DNA from: Streptomyces sp. NA04227
GTDB lineage: Bacteria; Actinomycetota; Actinomycetes; Streptomycetales; Streptomycetaceae
Direction: 5' to 3'
DNA: 64,000 bases
Assembly: GCF_013364195.1 (NCBI RefSeq)
Contig: NZ_CP054918.1
Coordinates: forward strand, 7,305,001 to 7,369,000
This document shows positions 42,304 to 51,347 of the stretch, piece by piece. The stretch's first letter is position 1. The number at the start of each line of letters is the position of its first letter. A program made the translations under genes and the position numbers. The notes under the pieces are model-generated. The model saw only the letters and a program-made list of their open reading frames with translations. It was not told the DNA's origin and made no database searches.

Positions 42304-43253
42304 GCCGTACGCCGGACTCCGGGTCCGCACCGGTTCCGGAACTCCGCAGACCCGCGCGGCTCGCTCCCGGCGCCCGGGTCGCCGTGGTCGCGCCGAGCGG
42401 CACCGTCCCGGCCGAGCGGCTGGAGAGCGGCCTGGACATCCTGCGCGGCTGGGGACTCGAACCCCGCGTCGCGCCCCATGTCCTGGACCGGCACGGGGAG
42501 TTCGGGTACCTGGCGGGCAACGACGCGGACCGGGCCGCGGACTTCGAGTCCGCCTGGTGCGATCCGGCGGTGGACGCCGTCATCTGCGCCCGCGGCGGCT
42601 ACGGCGTGCAGCGCATGGTCGACCTGCTCGACTGGGAGGCGATGCGGGCGGCGGGCCCGAAGGTCTTCGTCGGCTTCAGCGACATCACGACCCTGCACGA
42701 GGCGATCGCGAACCGCCTCGGCCTGGTCACCCTGCACGGGCCGATGGCGGCGGGCGTCGACTTCCTGCACAGCGCACGCGCCCGGGACCACCTCCACACC
42801 ACCCTCTTCCACCCCGAGTCGGTGCCGGTCCTCGGCGGCGGCAAGACCCTGGTACCCGGCCGCGCCTCTGGTGTCACCCTCGGCGGCTGCCTCGCTCTGC
42901 TCGCGGCGGACCTCGGAGCGCCCACCGCCCGGCCCTCGGCGGCGGGCGGCCTGCTCCTGATCGAGGACGTCGGCGAGGAGACCTACCGACTCGACCGCTA
43001 CCTCACCCAACTCCTGCGCTCCGGCTGGCTGGACCAGGTGGCCGGAATCGCCCTCGGCTCCTGGCAGGACTGCGGCCCGGAGCCCGAGCTGCGGCCCCTG
43101 TTCCTCGACCGGCTGGGCGGCCTCGGCGTACCCGTCGTGGAGGAGCTGGGATTCGGGCACTGTGCGGACGCCCTCACCGTCCCCTTCGGCGTTGCCGCCG
43201 AACTGGACGCCTACGAGGGGACGTTGAGGCTGCGGGAACCGGCGCTGCTGTGA
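42300..43253 (+). CDS. S66 family LD-carboxypeptidase
   Basis: This 317-residue protein is a muramoyl-tetrapeptide or microcin-C-type LD-carboxypeptidase: RVAVVAPSGTVPAERLESG at the N-terminus, CARGGYG, nucleophile Ser127 in FVGFSDITTLH, the glutamate in LLIEDVGEETYRLDRYL, and the histidine in GFGHCADALTVPFG. Such enzymes release a terminal D-amino acid from L-D bonds in peptidoglycan peptides. It is the last gene of the four-peptidase operon, coupled by ATGA at 42300. Its 3' end is overlapped on the other strand by the truncated AraC-type reading frame. Confidence 0.92.
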   Translation: MSRTPDSGSAPVPELRRPARLAPGARVAVVAPSGTVPAERLESGLDILRGWGLEPRVAPHVLDRHGEFGYLAGNDADRAADFESAWCDPAVDAVICARGGYGVQRMVDLLDWEAMRAAGPKVFVGFSDITTLHEAIANRLGLVTLHGPMAAGVDFLHSARARDHLHTTLFHPESVPVLGGGKTLVPGRASGVTLGGCLALLAADLGAPTARPSAAGGLLLIEDVGEETYRLDRYLTQLLRSGWLDQVAGIALGSWQDCGPEPELRPLFLDRLGGLGVPVVEELGFGHCADALTVPFGVAAELDAYEGTLRLREPALL

Positions 43254-43764
43254 CGGCGGTTCGCTCGGGCCTCGTCGGTGTGTGTTGATCAGGGGGCTGC
43301 GATCGCGGTCGCGGGCCCAGCCGTTCGCGGACGAGGGCGAGCCGGGACTCGGCCTCGAAGGTGTCGCCGGGGTCCGCGAGCGCCCGGTGCAGTTGATGGA
43401 TACGGCGCCGCAGCAAGGCGTCGGCGTGGGCCGGGGTGTGCACCGCCGCCCCGGCCAGCCGGTCCGGGAGGACCCGGGTGTCCAGGTAGATCACCCGCTT
43501 GTAAAACCCGGCGGGGCCGACCGTCCGCCCGTCGTGCGGCACCCCCGGCGGCAGCAGGACGACCGTGCCCGCTCCGGCCGCCGCGTGCCGATGACGGTCG
43601 ACGGCGAAGTCCACCGCGCCGTCGTCGAGGATCATCAGATCCCAGGTGTCGTGAGTGTGCACCGGGTAGGCGTGGTCGGCGAAGTGGGCGTGGAAGACCT
43701 CCGCGATCCCCGTCACCGAAGGCCGCCAGGCACTGATCCGGGCACCGGGCCGGTCGCCGCTCAT
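43174..43764 (-). pseudogene. AraC-type sensor domain lacking its DNA-binding half
   Basis: The 196-residue frame encodes a cupin-like AraC ligand domain (YPVHTHDTWDLMILDDGAVDF, LLPPGVPHDG, regions near residues 35-85) and the usual linker ending ALVRERL. In intact relatives two helix-turn-helix motifs of about 100 residues follow here. Instead the frame becomes basic low-complexity sequence and runs 80 nt into the 3' end of the convergent LD-carboxypeptidase gene. A deletion between the two genes is the likely cause. The start at 43764 follows TACGTT by 6 nt (leaderless type), so it may still be expressed as a sensor-only protein. Confidence 0.65.
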
Positions 43765-43813
43765 GCCAGGAACGTACAAGACCGGCGTCCCGCCCCGACG
43801 GCAGGCTCCCGGT

Positions 43814-44197
43814 ATGACCACACCGCACACCTCACCGCACACCTCCGTCAACCTGGCCCATCAGCTCTCGCGGTTCCACGACCACTGGGCACAGCGGAAG
43901 ATCGCCGACCTCAACGACTACGAGGTCAAACTCGCCAAGCTCAAGGGCGAGTTCGTCTGGCACTGCCACCCCGACACCGACGAACTGTTCCTCGTCATCA
44001 GTGGCAGGCTCACCATCCGGCTCCGGGACGGCGACGTCGCACTCGAACCCGGCGAGCTGTTCGTGGTGCCGCGGGGCGCCGAACACTGCCCGGTCGCCGA
44101 CGAGGAGACGGCGGTGCTGCTTCTGGAACCGGCGGGGGTGCTCAATACAGGTGACGCTGGTGGGGAGTTGACCCGGTCCGTCGAGAGCCTGGACTGA
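43814..44197 (+). CDS. Small cupin domain protein
   Basis: This 127-residue single-domain cupin has the metal-site motif GEFVWHCHPDTDELFLVISG (His, His, Glu) and the second motif PGELFVVPRGAEH. Cupins of this type are of unknown function and often bind a divalent metal. It is divergent from the AraC-type sensor gene, which in such pairs usually controls the neighbour. If the sensor is broken, control of this gene would be altered. ATG 43814 lies only 49 nt from the divergent start. Confidence 0.85.
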   Translation: MTTPHTSPHTSVNLAHQLSRFHDHWAQRKIADLNDYEVKLAKLKGEFVWHCHPDTDELFLVISGRLTIRLRDGDVALEPGELFVVPRGAEHCPVADEETAVLLLEPAGVLNTGDAGGELTRSVESLD

Positions 44198-44335
44198 CGT
44201 CGAGGGTCCTTCCAGGTCGGCGCGACCGGCGGTGACCGAATCCCCGGGCAGGGGCCCCGACCGGGCAGGCGCGCGCCCCCGCGACCACTCGCGCCCCTTC
44301 GCGCCGTCCCTTTGTTCCGGTTTACTGCATGGCCG

Positions 44336-44393
44336 TTGACCCTTTTCTGTATATCTCCCAGCATGAGCGACGGCCGGTACCAACCGGTCGGTA
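44336..44393 (+). promoter_or_regulatory. Candidate promoter and TetR-type operator of the CocE-like gene
   Basis: TTGACC near 44336 and CAGCAT are separated by 17 bp. Just downstream, TACCAACCGGTCGGTA (44378-44393) is a near-perfect palindrome (one mismatched pair) of the ACCGACCGGTCGGT kind bound by several TetR-family repressors. It would block transcription shortly after initiation. No TetR gene is adjacent. Confidence 0.45.
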
Positions 44394-44416
44394 GGCGCCT
44401 CATCCTGGAGGTATCC

Positions 44417-46225
44417 GTGAAACGAGTCATGGGCAAGTCCCGTGCCTTATCGGCCCGTTCGAGGCGAGCGCTGGTCCTCGCCGTCACCGCTTCGCTGGCT
44501 GCGCCCCTCACCCTCTCGGCGACGGACCGGGCCGTCGCCGAGGAACCGCCGTACTCCGTCACCCCGGTGGGGATCACCGTGGACACCGGCGGCGAGGACT
44601 GTGCCGTCGACGCGGATCTCTACCGCCCGGCGGGGGTCGACCGGAACAATCCGGCCCCCGCTGTGCTGATCACCAACGGCTTCGGGGGCAGCAAGAACGA
44701 CGGCAACACCGACGACACCGCGCGCGCCTTCGCCTCCCGTGGCTATGTGACGCTGGTGTACTCGGGCCTCGGCTTCGGCCGGTCCGGCTGCAAGATCTCC
44801 ATGGACGACCCCCGGATCGACGGCCGGGCCGCCTCCGGCCTCATCGACTTCCTCGCGGGCACCCGGCCCGCGGACGACGGCACCCGGCCCGACTTCGTGA
44901 CCCTGGACGGCGACGGGGACCCGAAGGTCGGCATGATCGGCGGCTCGTACGGCGGTGGCATCCAACTGGCCACGGCCTCCCGCGACCCCCGCCTGGACGC
45001 CATCGTGCCGATGATCACCTGGGGCGACCTGGCGTACTCCCTGGCCCCGAACAACGGCGCGGCGCGCGAGGTGCCGGGGGTCTACAAGTGGGAGTGGACC
45101 AACGGCTTCTACCTGGTCGGCGAGAGCCAGCCGGTGACCGTGCCCAACGCGGACCCCTCCCGTATCAACTCGCTGGCCTGCCTGCACTTCGTCACCGACG
45201 CCTGCGGGTTCATCAAGACACTCAACTCGGGCATCTACCCGCAGGAGCGGATGCGCGAGATCCTCGGCTACGCGCGCGACATCTCCGCCCTCGGGTACGG
45301 CCGGTCGATCACGGCGCCGACCCTGCTGATCCAGGGACAGGCGGACAGCCTGTTCACGCTCAACGAGGCCCAGGCGACCTACCGGAGGCTGCGCGCCCAG
45401 GGCGTGGACGCGAGCATGATCTGGCAGTCCGCCGGACACAGCGGAGGCAACAGCGATCCCGCCCGGGGCGAGCTGAACATGGACGTCGGCAACCTGGAGA
45501 CCAGCTATGTGGGGCGCCGCATCCTGTCCTGGTTCGACCGGCACCTGCGCGGCCGCGACGTGGACACCGGGCCCGCCTTCGCGTACTACCGCGACTGGAT
45601 CGAGGACCCCACGGCCACGTACGCGACGGGCGGGAGTGTTCCGGAGCCCAACCGGCGGCTGTATCTCTCGGGCGACGGAAAGCTCGTCGAGCGCCCCGGA
45701 TCCGTGGTCGCGGGCCGCCGTGAGTACCGCAACCTGACGGTGCCGACGAGCCATTCGGAGAGCCCGCTGCTGCGCACCCTGCACCTGCCCGACCCCGAGC
45801 CCTACGACCTGAAGGGCACCCACCTCGCCTGGACGACGGCACCCCTGCGCGAGAACCTCGATGTCGTCGGCGCGGCACGGGTCGGGCTGAAGGTGCGCTC
45901 GCCGAAGGCCGAGGCCGTGCAGAACTCCGGTGACGCGGCGGACAAGCTGGTCCTGTTCGCCAAGCTGTACGACGTCGCGCCGGACGGCCGCAAGACGCTG
46001 GTGCACCGCCTCGTCGCGCCGGTCCGGGTGCCCGACGTACGGAAGTCCTTCACCGTGGAACTGCCCGGGATCGTGCACCGCTACCAGCAGGGCCACCGGC
46101 TCCAGTTCGTGGTCGCGGCGAGCGACGACGCGTATCTGGGCAACCGTGGCATCAAGCCGGTCACGGTCTCCAGCGCGCCCGGGGACACCGGCACGCTCGA
46201 CCTGCCGGTGGTGGAGGGCAAGTGA
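44417..46225 (+). CDS. Secreted CocE/NonD family hydrolase (X-Pro dipeptidyl-peptidase type)
   Basis: This 602-residue protein has a signal peptide (basic SARSRRALVLAV, hydrophobic core, cleavage near AVA-EE at about residue 41). The alpha/beta-hydrolase domain carries the nucleophile Ser177 in MIGGSYGGG, an acid in LLIQGQADSLF and the histidine in SAGHSGG. The C-terminal jelly-roll domain (about residues 420-600; LRENLDVVGAARVGLKV, HRLQFVVAASDDAYL) is that of X-Pro dipeptidyl-peptidases and CocE esterases. It would act extracellularly on peptides or esters. GTG 44417 is preceded by TGGAGG. Confidence 0.9.
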   Translation: MKRVMGKSRALSARSRRALVLAVTASLAAPLTLSATDRAVAEEPPYSVTPVGITVDTGGEDCAVDADLYRPAGVDRNNPAPAVLITNGFGGSKNDGNTDDTARAFASRGYVTLVYSGLGFGRSGCKISMDDPRIDGRAASGLIDFLAGTRPADDGTRPDFVTLDGDGDPKVGMIGGSYGGGIQLATASRDPRLDAIVPMITWGDLAYSLAPNNGAAREVPGVYKWEWTNGFYLVGESQPVTVPNADPSRINSLACLHFVTDACGFIKTLNSGIYPQERMREILGYARDISALGYGRSITAPTLLIQGQADSLFTLNEAQATYRRLRAQGVDASMIWQSAGHSGGNSDPARGELNMDVGNLETSYVGRRILSWFDRHLRGRDVDTGPAFAYYRDWIEDPTATYATGGSVPEPNRRLYLSGDGKLVERPGSVVAGRREYRNLTVPTSHSESPLLRTLHLPDPEPYDLKGTHLAWTTAPLRENLDVVGAARVGLKVRSPKAEAVQNSGDAADKLVLFAKLYDVAPDGRKTLVHRLVAPVRVPDVRKSFTVELPGIVHRYQQGHRLQFVVAASDDAYLGNRGIKPVTVSSAPGDTGTLDLPVVEGK

Positions 46226-46301
46226 GCCGGGGCCGGGCCGGTCTCGATCCGCGCCCGGGCGGAGCCGCCGAGCCCGAGCCCGAGCGTGTCGCTTCCGCGC
46301 C

Positions 46302-46333
46302 CGGGTCCGGCGAGCGCCCCTGACCCGGACCCG
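46302..46333 (+). terminator. Hairpin after the CocE-like gene
   Basis: A perfect 9-bp stem CGGGTCCGG/CCGGACCCG with a 14-nt loop lies about 77 nt past the stop codon. Confidence 0.55.
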
Positions 46334-46503
46334 AGCAGGAGCGCACCTGTGGTTGTCGCGCTCCCGGCAGCCGATACGGCCCGGCCGGGGGCGCCCGCCC
46401 GCACCGCCTCTGAGCACGTCCGCACCTCAACTCCCCTGCCGCGTCCGGTCCCGGGGTACTCCGTCCGCCGCCTGCCGCGACGGCCTCCCGTACCGTGGCG
46501 CGG

Positions 46504-47073
46504 ATGACAGACGACCCCTACCTCGCCCGTGCCGCACGCGTCGGCATCCGTCCGCCGACTCCCGCCGACGCGGCGGAGTTCGTGACCCGGGTCCGGGAGA
46601 GCACCGCACTGCATCACCCGTGGCTGTTCCCGCCGGGCAGCCCTGCCGAGTACGAGGCCTACGCGGCACGGCTGCGGGACGACCCGGCCAAGTGCGGCTA
46701 TCTGGTCTGCGGCCTGGACAGCGGTGCCGTCGCGGGGTTCGTCAACATCAACAACATCGTGCACGGCGCCTTCCGTTGCGGCGCTCTCGGCTACGGGGCC
46801 TTCGCGCACGCGGCGGGGCGCGGGCTGATGTCGGAGGGTCTCGGACTGGTGGTGCGGCACGCGTTCGGCGCGCTCGGTCTGCACCGGCTGGAGATCAACG
46901 TACAGCCCGGCAACGCCGCCTCCGTGGCCCTTGCGCGGCGGGCCGGATTCCGTCTGGAGGGCCTCTCGCCGGACTTCCTCTTCGTCGACGGGGCCTGGCG
47001 CGACCACGAACGCTGGGCGCTGACCGCCGAGATGGCGGACGCCGCGGGTCCGGCGACGGCACACGGCTTGTAG
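46504..47073 (+). CDS. GNAT acetyltransferase, RimJ/RimL type
   Basis: This 189-residue protein has the RimJ/RimL-like pattern: IRPPTPADAAEFVTRV, a variant acetyl-CoA loop in GYGAFAHAAGRGLMSEGLGL, and LHRLEINVQPGNAASVALARRAGF. Relatives acetylate N-terminal residues of ribosomal proteins or detoxify amines. ATG 46504 follows TACCGT by 7 nt, consistent with a leaderless transcript, which argues against the GTG at 46495. Confidence 0.88.
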   Translation: MTDDPYLARAARVGIRPPTPADAAEFVTRVRESTALHHPWLFPPGSPAEYEAYAARLRDDPAKCGYLVCGLDSGAVAGFVNINNIVHGAFRCGALGYGAFAHAAGRGLMSEGLGLVVRHAFGALGLHRLEINVQPGNAASVALARRAGFRLEGLSPDFLFVDGAWRDHERWALTAEMADAAGPATAHGL

Positions 47074-47293
47074 GGACGGCGTGGGGCTCTGGGGAACAGC
47101 GCACGGATCGTAGGAGGCAGGCGGTCTCCAACGGCAGGCGGGGAGCGGGCGCTTGGTGCTGCCCGCGCGCGGGCGCGCGCCCTTCCTTTGCGCAATCCTT
47201 GCCCCCACCTCCCCTGGTCAGCGCGCGACGCGGCGTGTTCCGATGGTCGTCGGGGCAGGCCGCCGGGCGTGCCCGAGGAGGGGAGGACCGCCC

Positions 47294-49324
47294 GTGCCGA
47301 GCACCGCGACGACCGTCCGCCGCGACCGACTGACCCTGCCCGCAGCGGAGTTGGGGCCGGACAACCCGCTGCCGCCGCTGTGCCCCGTGGACGCTCCGCA
47401 ACGGCTCGACTCCCGCAGCCTCGCCGCTCTGCCGCGCGACATGGCCCGGCAGATCGCGTACGCGCCGCCGGAGAGCCTGCTGCCCGAGCGCCTCCGCGAC
47501 GGCTACGAGCGGGACCGCCGCCCGGTCACCCTGGACACCCTCGTCCTTGAGAACACCAGGCTGCGGGTGACCGTGCTGCCCGGCCTCGGCGGCCGGGTCC
47601 ACTCCCTGTTGCACAAGCCGACCGGGCGTGAACTCCTGTACCGCAACCCGGTGTTGCAGCCCGCCGGATTCGCGGTCAACGGCGCGTGGTTCTCCGGCGG
47701 GATCGAGTGGAACGTCGGCCTGGGCGGGCACGGCGCGCTGGCGTGCGCGCCGGTGCACGCGGCGCTCGCCCCGGCGCCGGACGGCGGCGTACTGCTGCGC
47801 CTGTGGGAATGGGAACGCGTCAGCGACCTGCCCTTCCAGGTCGACCTCTGGCTGCCCGCGGACTCCGACTTCCTGTACGCCGGCGTGCGGATCCGCAACC
47901 CGCACGAGCACCCGGCCCCCGCGTACTGGTGGACCAACATCGCCGTCCCCGAGGACCGCCGCGTCCTCGCCCCGGCCGATGCGGCCTGGCACTTCGGCTA
48001 CGAACGCACCTTGCGCCGGATCCCGGTCCCGCACTCCGGCGGCATCGACCACACGTACCCCCTGAACAGCGAGTACCCGGCCGACTTCTTCTACGAGGTG
48101 ACCAAGGCCCGGCGCCGCTGGATCGCCGCCCTCGACGAGCGGGGCGAGGGTCTCGTGCAGACCTCGACCGGTGTACTGCGTGGGCGCAAGGCCTTCGTCT
48201 GGGGTACGGGGAGCGGCGGGCGGCGCTGGCAGGAGTGGCTGACCGAACCGGGCACCGGCGGCTACGCCGAGATCCAGGCGGGCCTCGCCCGCACCCAGCT
48301 CGAACGGGTCCGGCTGGAGGCCGAGTCGGAGCTGAGCTGGCTGGAGGCCTACGGTCCGCTGTCCGCCGATCCCGCCGCGGTCCACGGCGACGACTGGCCC
48401 GCGGCCCGCGCCGAGGCCGAGGACCGGCTGGAGTCGGCCCTGCCGGACGAGGTGCTCACCGCCGCGTACGAGTCCTGGCTGCCGTACGCGGACCTGGAAC
48501 CCGACGAGGTGCTCGCCACCGGATCGGGCTGGGGCGCGCTCGAAGTGCTGCGCACCGCTTGGAAGTTGCCGGGTACGCCGTTCGCGGAGGGCACGCTCGG
48601 ACCCGAGCAGGAACCGTGGCTGACGCTGCTGCGCTCGGGTGCCTTCCCGCTGCGCCAGGGGGTGGACGTGCCCGGCCCGACCCTGGTCGCACCGCACTGG
48701 CGCGACCTCCTGGAGACCGCGCCCGCGAAGCCGCTCGCCGAGTACCACCTCGGCGTCGCCCAGTGGCACGCCGGGGATCGCGCCCAGGCGGTACGGAGTT
48801 GGGAACGCTCGCTCGCCGCCGCCCCCGCGTTCTGGCCGTCGCTGAGGTGTCTCGCGGTGGCCGACCGGGAGAGCGGACACCATGAACGCGCCGCCGACCG
48901 CTGGGCGGAGGCCTTCGAGGCCGTGCGGCAGGAACGCGGCGCGGAGGATGCGGCGGGCGCGGAGGGTGTGACCGGGGCGCACGGAGGGGCGGGCGACCTG
49001 GCCGTGGTGGGCGCCGCGCTCGGCCACGAGACGATCGAGGCACTGCTCGCGGTGGGACGCACCGGGACGGCCCGAGCGGTCTGGCAACGGCTCGATCCGG
49101 CGACCCGCGCACGTGGCCGGTTCCGTCTGCTCGACGCCCGGCTGCTGCTCGCCGAGGGCGAACGCGAGGCCGCCCGTGCGGTGTTCGACGAGGGCTTCGA
49201 GGTCGCCGATCTGCGCGAGGGCGCCGAGGCCGTGGGCGAGCTCTGGTCACGGATCACGGACGGCGAACCGGTGCCGTGGCGCTACGACTTCAGGATGCGG
49301 CCGCCGACGGGTGGAGATCGCTGA
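47294..49324 (+). CDS. DUF5107 protein with C-terminal tetratricopeptide-like repeats
   Basis: This 676-residue protein has an aldose-epimerase-like beta-sandwich region (about residues 60-350) with TVLPGLGGRVHSLLHKPTGRELLYRNPVLQPAG (region only), GIEWNVG and YWWTNIAVP, matching the DUF5107 family. A helical C-terminal half contains at least two tetratricopeptide-type units (AEYHLGVAQWHAGDRAQAVRSWERSL, cited as a region near residue 480). The fold suggests sugar binding or mutarotation; no pathway is evident. GTG 47294 has GGGGAGGA at good spacing. It is monocistronic. Confidence 0.82.
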   Translation: MPSTATTVRRDRLTLPAAELGPDNPLPPLCPVDAPQRLDSRSLAALPRDMARQIAYAPPESLLPERLRDGYERDRRPVTLDTLVLENTRLRVTVLPGLGGRVHSLLHKPTGRELLYRNPVLQPAGFAVNGAWFSGGIEWNVGLGGHGALACAPVHAALAPAPDGGVLLRLWEWERVSDLPFQVDLWLPADSDFLYAGVRIRNPHEHPAPAYWWTNIAVPEDRRVLAPADAAWHFGYERTLRRIPVPHSGGIDHTYPLNSEYPADFFYEVTKARRRWIAALDERGEGLVQTSTGVLRGRKAFVWGTGSGGRRWQEWLTEPGTGGYAEIQAGLARTQLERVRLEAESELSWLEAYGPLSADPAAVHGDDWPAARAEAEDRLESALPDEVLTAAYESWLPYADLEPDEVLATGSGWGALEVLRTAWKLPGTPFAEGTLGPEQEPWLTLLRSGAFPLRQGVDVPGPTLVAPHWRDLLETAPAKPLAEYHLGVAQWHAGDRAQAVRSWERSLAAAPAFWPSLRCLAVADRESGHHERAADRWAEAFEAVRQERGAEDAAGAEGVTGAHGGAGDLAVVGAALGHETIEALLAVGRTGTARAVWQRLDPATRARGRFRLLDARLLLAEGEREAARAVFDEGFEVADLREGAEAVGELWSRITDGEPVPWRYDFRMRPPTGGDR

Positions 49325-49502
49325 CGGGCGGCCGCCGTTGACGGCGGGAGGGCGCCGACGGCGGGGCCGCTGAAGGTGACAGGTGGCTGGCTGACCGGGA
49401 GGCGAGAGGTGGCTGACCGGCCGGGCGCGTGTCGCGCCGGAGCCGGGTGGACCCCTTCGCCGGAGGCGGACAGGCCCCGCTCCCGACAGGCGCGCCCGCC
49501 CG

Positions 49503-49856
49503 CTACAGAACGGCCCGGCGGTCCGCGTACTCGAAGACGGCGCCATCGGGGTGCAGGGCGATCAGATTGCGTCCGACCGGGGTCGGCAGCGGTCCGGCGA
49601 TCACGCGGGCGCCCGAGGCGTGCAGGACCTGCTCGGCCTCCTCCACGTCCTCGACCGCGATGGTGGCCGTGACCTTGCGGAGCACTTCGAGTTCCTGCTC
49701 GGGACCGCTCATCAGCAGGAAGCAGCCGATCGCCGCGACGGACACACCGCCGCGCTCGAACCGCATCGCCTCGGTGCCCGCGAGCCGCTCGTAGAACTCG
49801 ACCGAGGCCTCCAGGTCCTCGACGCAGATACGCAGGGTCGCTCCCAGGATGTTCAT
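49503..49856 (-). CDS. VOC family protein (glyoxalase-like)
   Basis: This 117-residue protein has two beta-alpha-beta-beta-beta units of the vicinal oxygen chelate fold: LRICVEDLEASVEFYERLAG at the N-terminus and RNLIALHPDGAVFEYAD at the C-terminus. Some carry metal-dependent lyase or resistance functions, but here metal ligands are not obvious. ATG 49856 follows TAGGCT by 7 nt on the minus strand, consistent with a leaderless message. Confidence 0.87.
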   Translation of the reverse strand: MNILGATLRICVEDLEASVEFYERLAGTEAMRFERGGVSVAAIGCFLLMSGPEQELEVLRKVTATIAVEDVEEAEQVLHASGARVIAGPLPTPVGRNLIALHPDGAVFEYADRRAVL

Positions 49857-49944
49857 ACGGGGGAGCCTAGTTGGCCCGGTCGGGGGAGGAGATCGTTTCG
49901 GCCGTATCGACTCGACGGCCTCGGTGAGGGGAGCGGCTGGGCGC

Positions 49945-49959
49945 CCCGCACCGTGCGGG
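49945..49959 (-). terminator. Possible terminator after the methyltransferase gene
   Basis: CCCGCAC-C-GTGCGGG is a perfect interrupted palindrome, flanked by further complementary GCCCCGC/GCGGGGC sequence and a repeated CACCGTGCGGG. It lies between two minus-strand genes. Confidence 0.4.
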
Positions 49960-50072
49960 TGGGCACCGTGCGGGGGAGCGGGGCGGCGGCTACGTACCGC
50001 CGGAGGGAGCCGCCACCTCGGACAGGACCCGCACGCGGGCGGCGGCCGGTGCCCCGGGGGTGGTTCGCGCGC

Positions 50073-50882
50073 TCAGGCCACGCACAGCACCTCGCCGTGC
50101 AGTACCGCGAACCACGCGTCCTCCGCCGCGCTCCACTCGTGCCAGGCGGCCGCCGCGTCCCGAAGGTCCCGCGGTTCGGCGTGCCCGCCCGCCACGGCGC
50201 GGTCGGCGTACGTGGAGGCCACGGTGCGCTCCGCCCACAGTCCGCCCCACCACTCGCGCTCCTCCTCGGAGGCGAAGCACCAGGTGCTCGCGGTGGCCGT
50301 GATCCGGGTGAAACCGGCTTGCCGCGCCCAGGACTTGAGCTTGCGGCCCGCGTCGGGCTCGCCGCCGTTGGCACGGGCGACCCGGCGGTACAGATCCAGC
50401 CACCTGTCCAGCCCGGCCGACTCGGGGAACCACGTCATCGCCGCGTAGTCGGCGTCCCGCGCCGCGACCAGGCCGCCCGGTCGGCACACCCGTCGCATCT
50501 CGGTCAGCGCGGCGACCGGATCGGACACGTGTTGCAGCACCTGGTGGGCGTGGACCACGTCGAACGCGCCGTCGGGGTAGGGGAGTTGGAGCACGTCTCC
50601 CTGCGCGAAGTCCACATTGCCGAGGCCGCGTGCCCGGACCGTTTCGCGGGCCCGGTCCAGGATGCCGGGCTCCCGGTCGAGGCCGGTCACCGTGCCCTGC
50701 GGCACCAGTTCGGCGAGGTCGGCCGTGATGGTGCCGGGACCGCAGCCGACGTCGAGCACGCTCATGTCGGGCCGGAGCGAACCGATCAGATAGGCCGCCG
50801 AGTTGGCCGCGGTGCGCCAGGTGTGCGACCGCAGTACCGAGGCGTGGTGGCCGTGCGTGTAGACGGCCTGGTCCTGTGGCAT
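50073..50882 (-). CDS. Class I SAM-dependent methyltransferase (UbiE-like)
   Basis: This 269-residue protein has motif I in VLDVGCGPGTITADLAE, an acidic strand end GLDREPG, and motif IV in VVHAHQVLQHVSDPVAAL, typical of UbiE/COQ5-like small-molecule methyltransferases. The N-terminal YTHGHHASVLRSHTWRTA segment is common to this actinobacterial subgroup. The substrate is unknown. ATG 50882 has AAGGAGA at 7 nt. The upstream 465-bp region contains a long dyad that may be an operator. Confidence 0.9.
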   Translation of the reverse strand: MPQDQAVYTHGHHASVLRSHTWRTAANSAAYLIGSLRPDMSVLDVGCGPGTITADLAELVPQGTVTGLDREPGILDRARETVRARGLGNVDFAQGDVLQLPYPDGAFDVVHAHQVLQHVSDPVAALTEMRRVCRPGGLVAARDADYAAMTWFPESAGLDRWLDLYRRVARANGGEPDAGRKLKSWARQAGFTRITATASTWCFASEEEREWWGGLWAERTVASTYADRAVAGGHAEPRDLRDAAAAWHEWSAAEDAWFAVLHGEVLCVA

Positions 50883-51347
50883 GCCGATCTCCTTCGGTCG
50901 GGGCGCATGCGGGCACCGGGTCTCTCGCGGTCGAGCGCGAGGCACCTCCGGTGTGCGGGCAACGCTACGTCGGATGTCGCATAGTGAGACCAACTGTCTT
51001 GCTATATGGGATGAGATGAGGCAGGAGCGACACCGTTCCGAGAGGGGTTCCGCGAAGTCCGGCAGGCGCGATGCCGACTGCGGAACCGTCATGGTCATGG
51101 CGGCGTTCGGGTGGCTTCCCGCGGCCCGGGTGAAGGTCCCGTAGCAGGTCAGAGGGTGCGGTCGCACAGGCTCCCGCGCTGGAAGGGACGCGGCGGCTCC
51201 GGGTTCGTACAGTGGATGAGTACAGCCGGGTCCCCCTCCCGGGGGACGACGGCGACCGCCGGGCACGGCCTGGGCGTGCCCGGCGCCGAGAGCAGTCGGC
51301 CGAGGACCGAATCCACCCCCAGCGACGAGCGAGAAGTGGGGTGCACC
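50883..51347. other. 465-bp divergent region with a 10-bp imperfect dyad
   Basis: This lies between the divergent methyltransferase and DUF6158 genes. I see no supported gene; small open frames here lack ribosome binding sites and family features. An imperfect dyad with 8 of 10 matching positions, ATAGTGAGAC-N5-GTCTTGCTAT (50982-51006), sits about 100 nt upstream of the methyltransferase start in the least GC-rich part and resembles a regulator binding site. The remaining 340 bp toward the DUF6158 gene show nothing distinctive. Confidence 0.55.
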
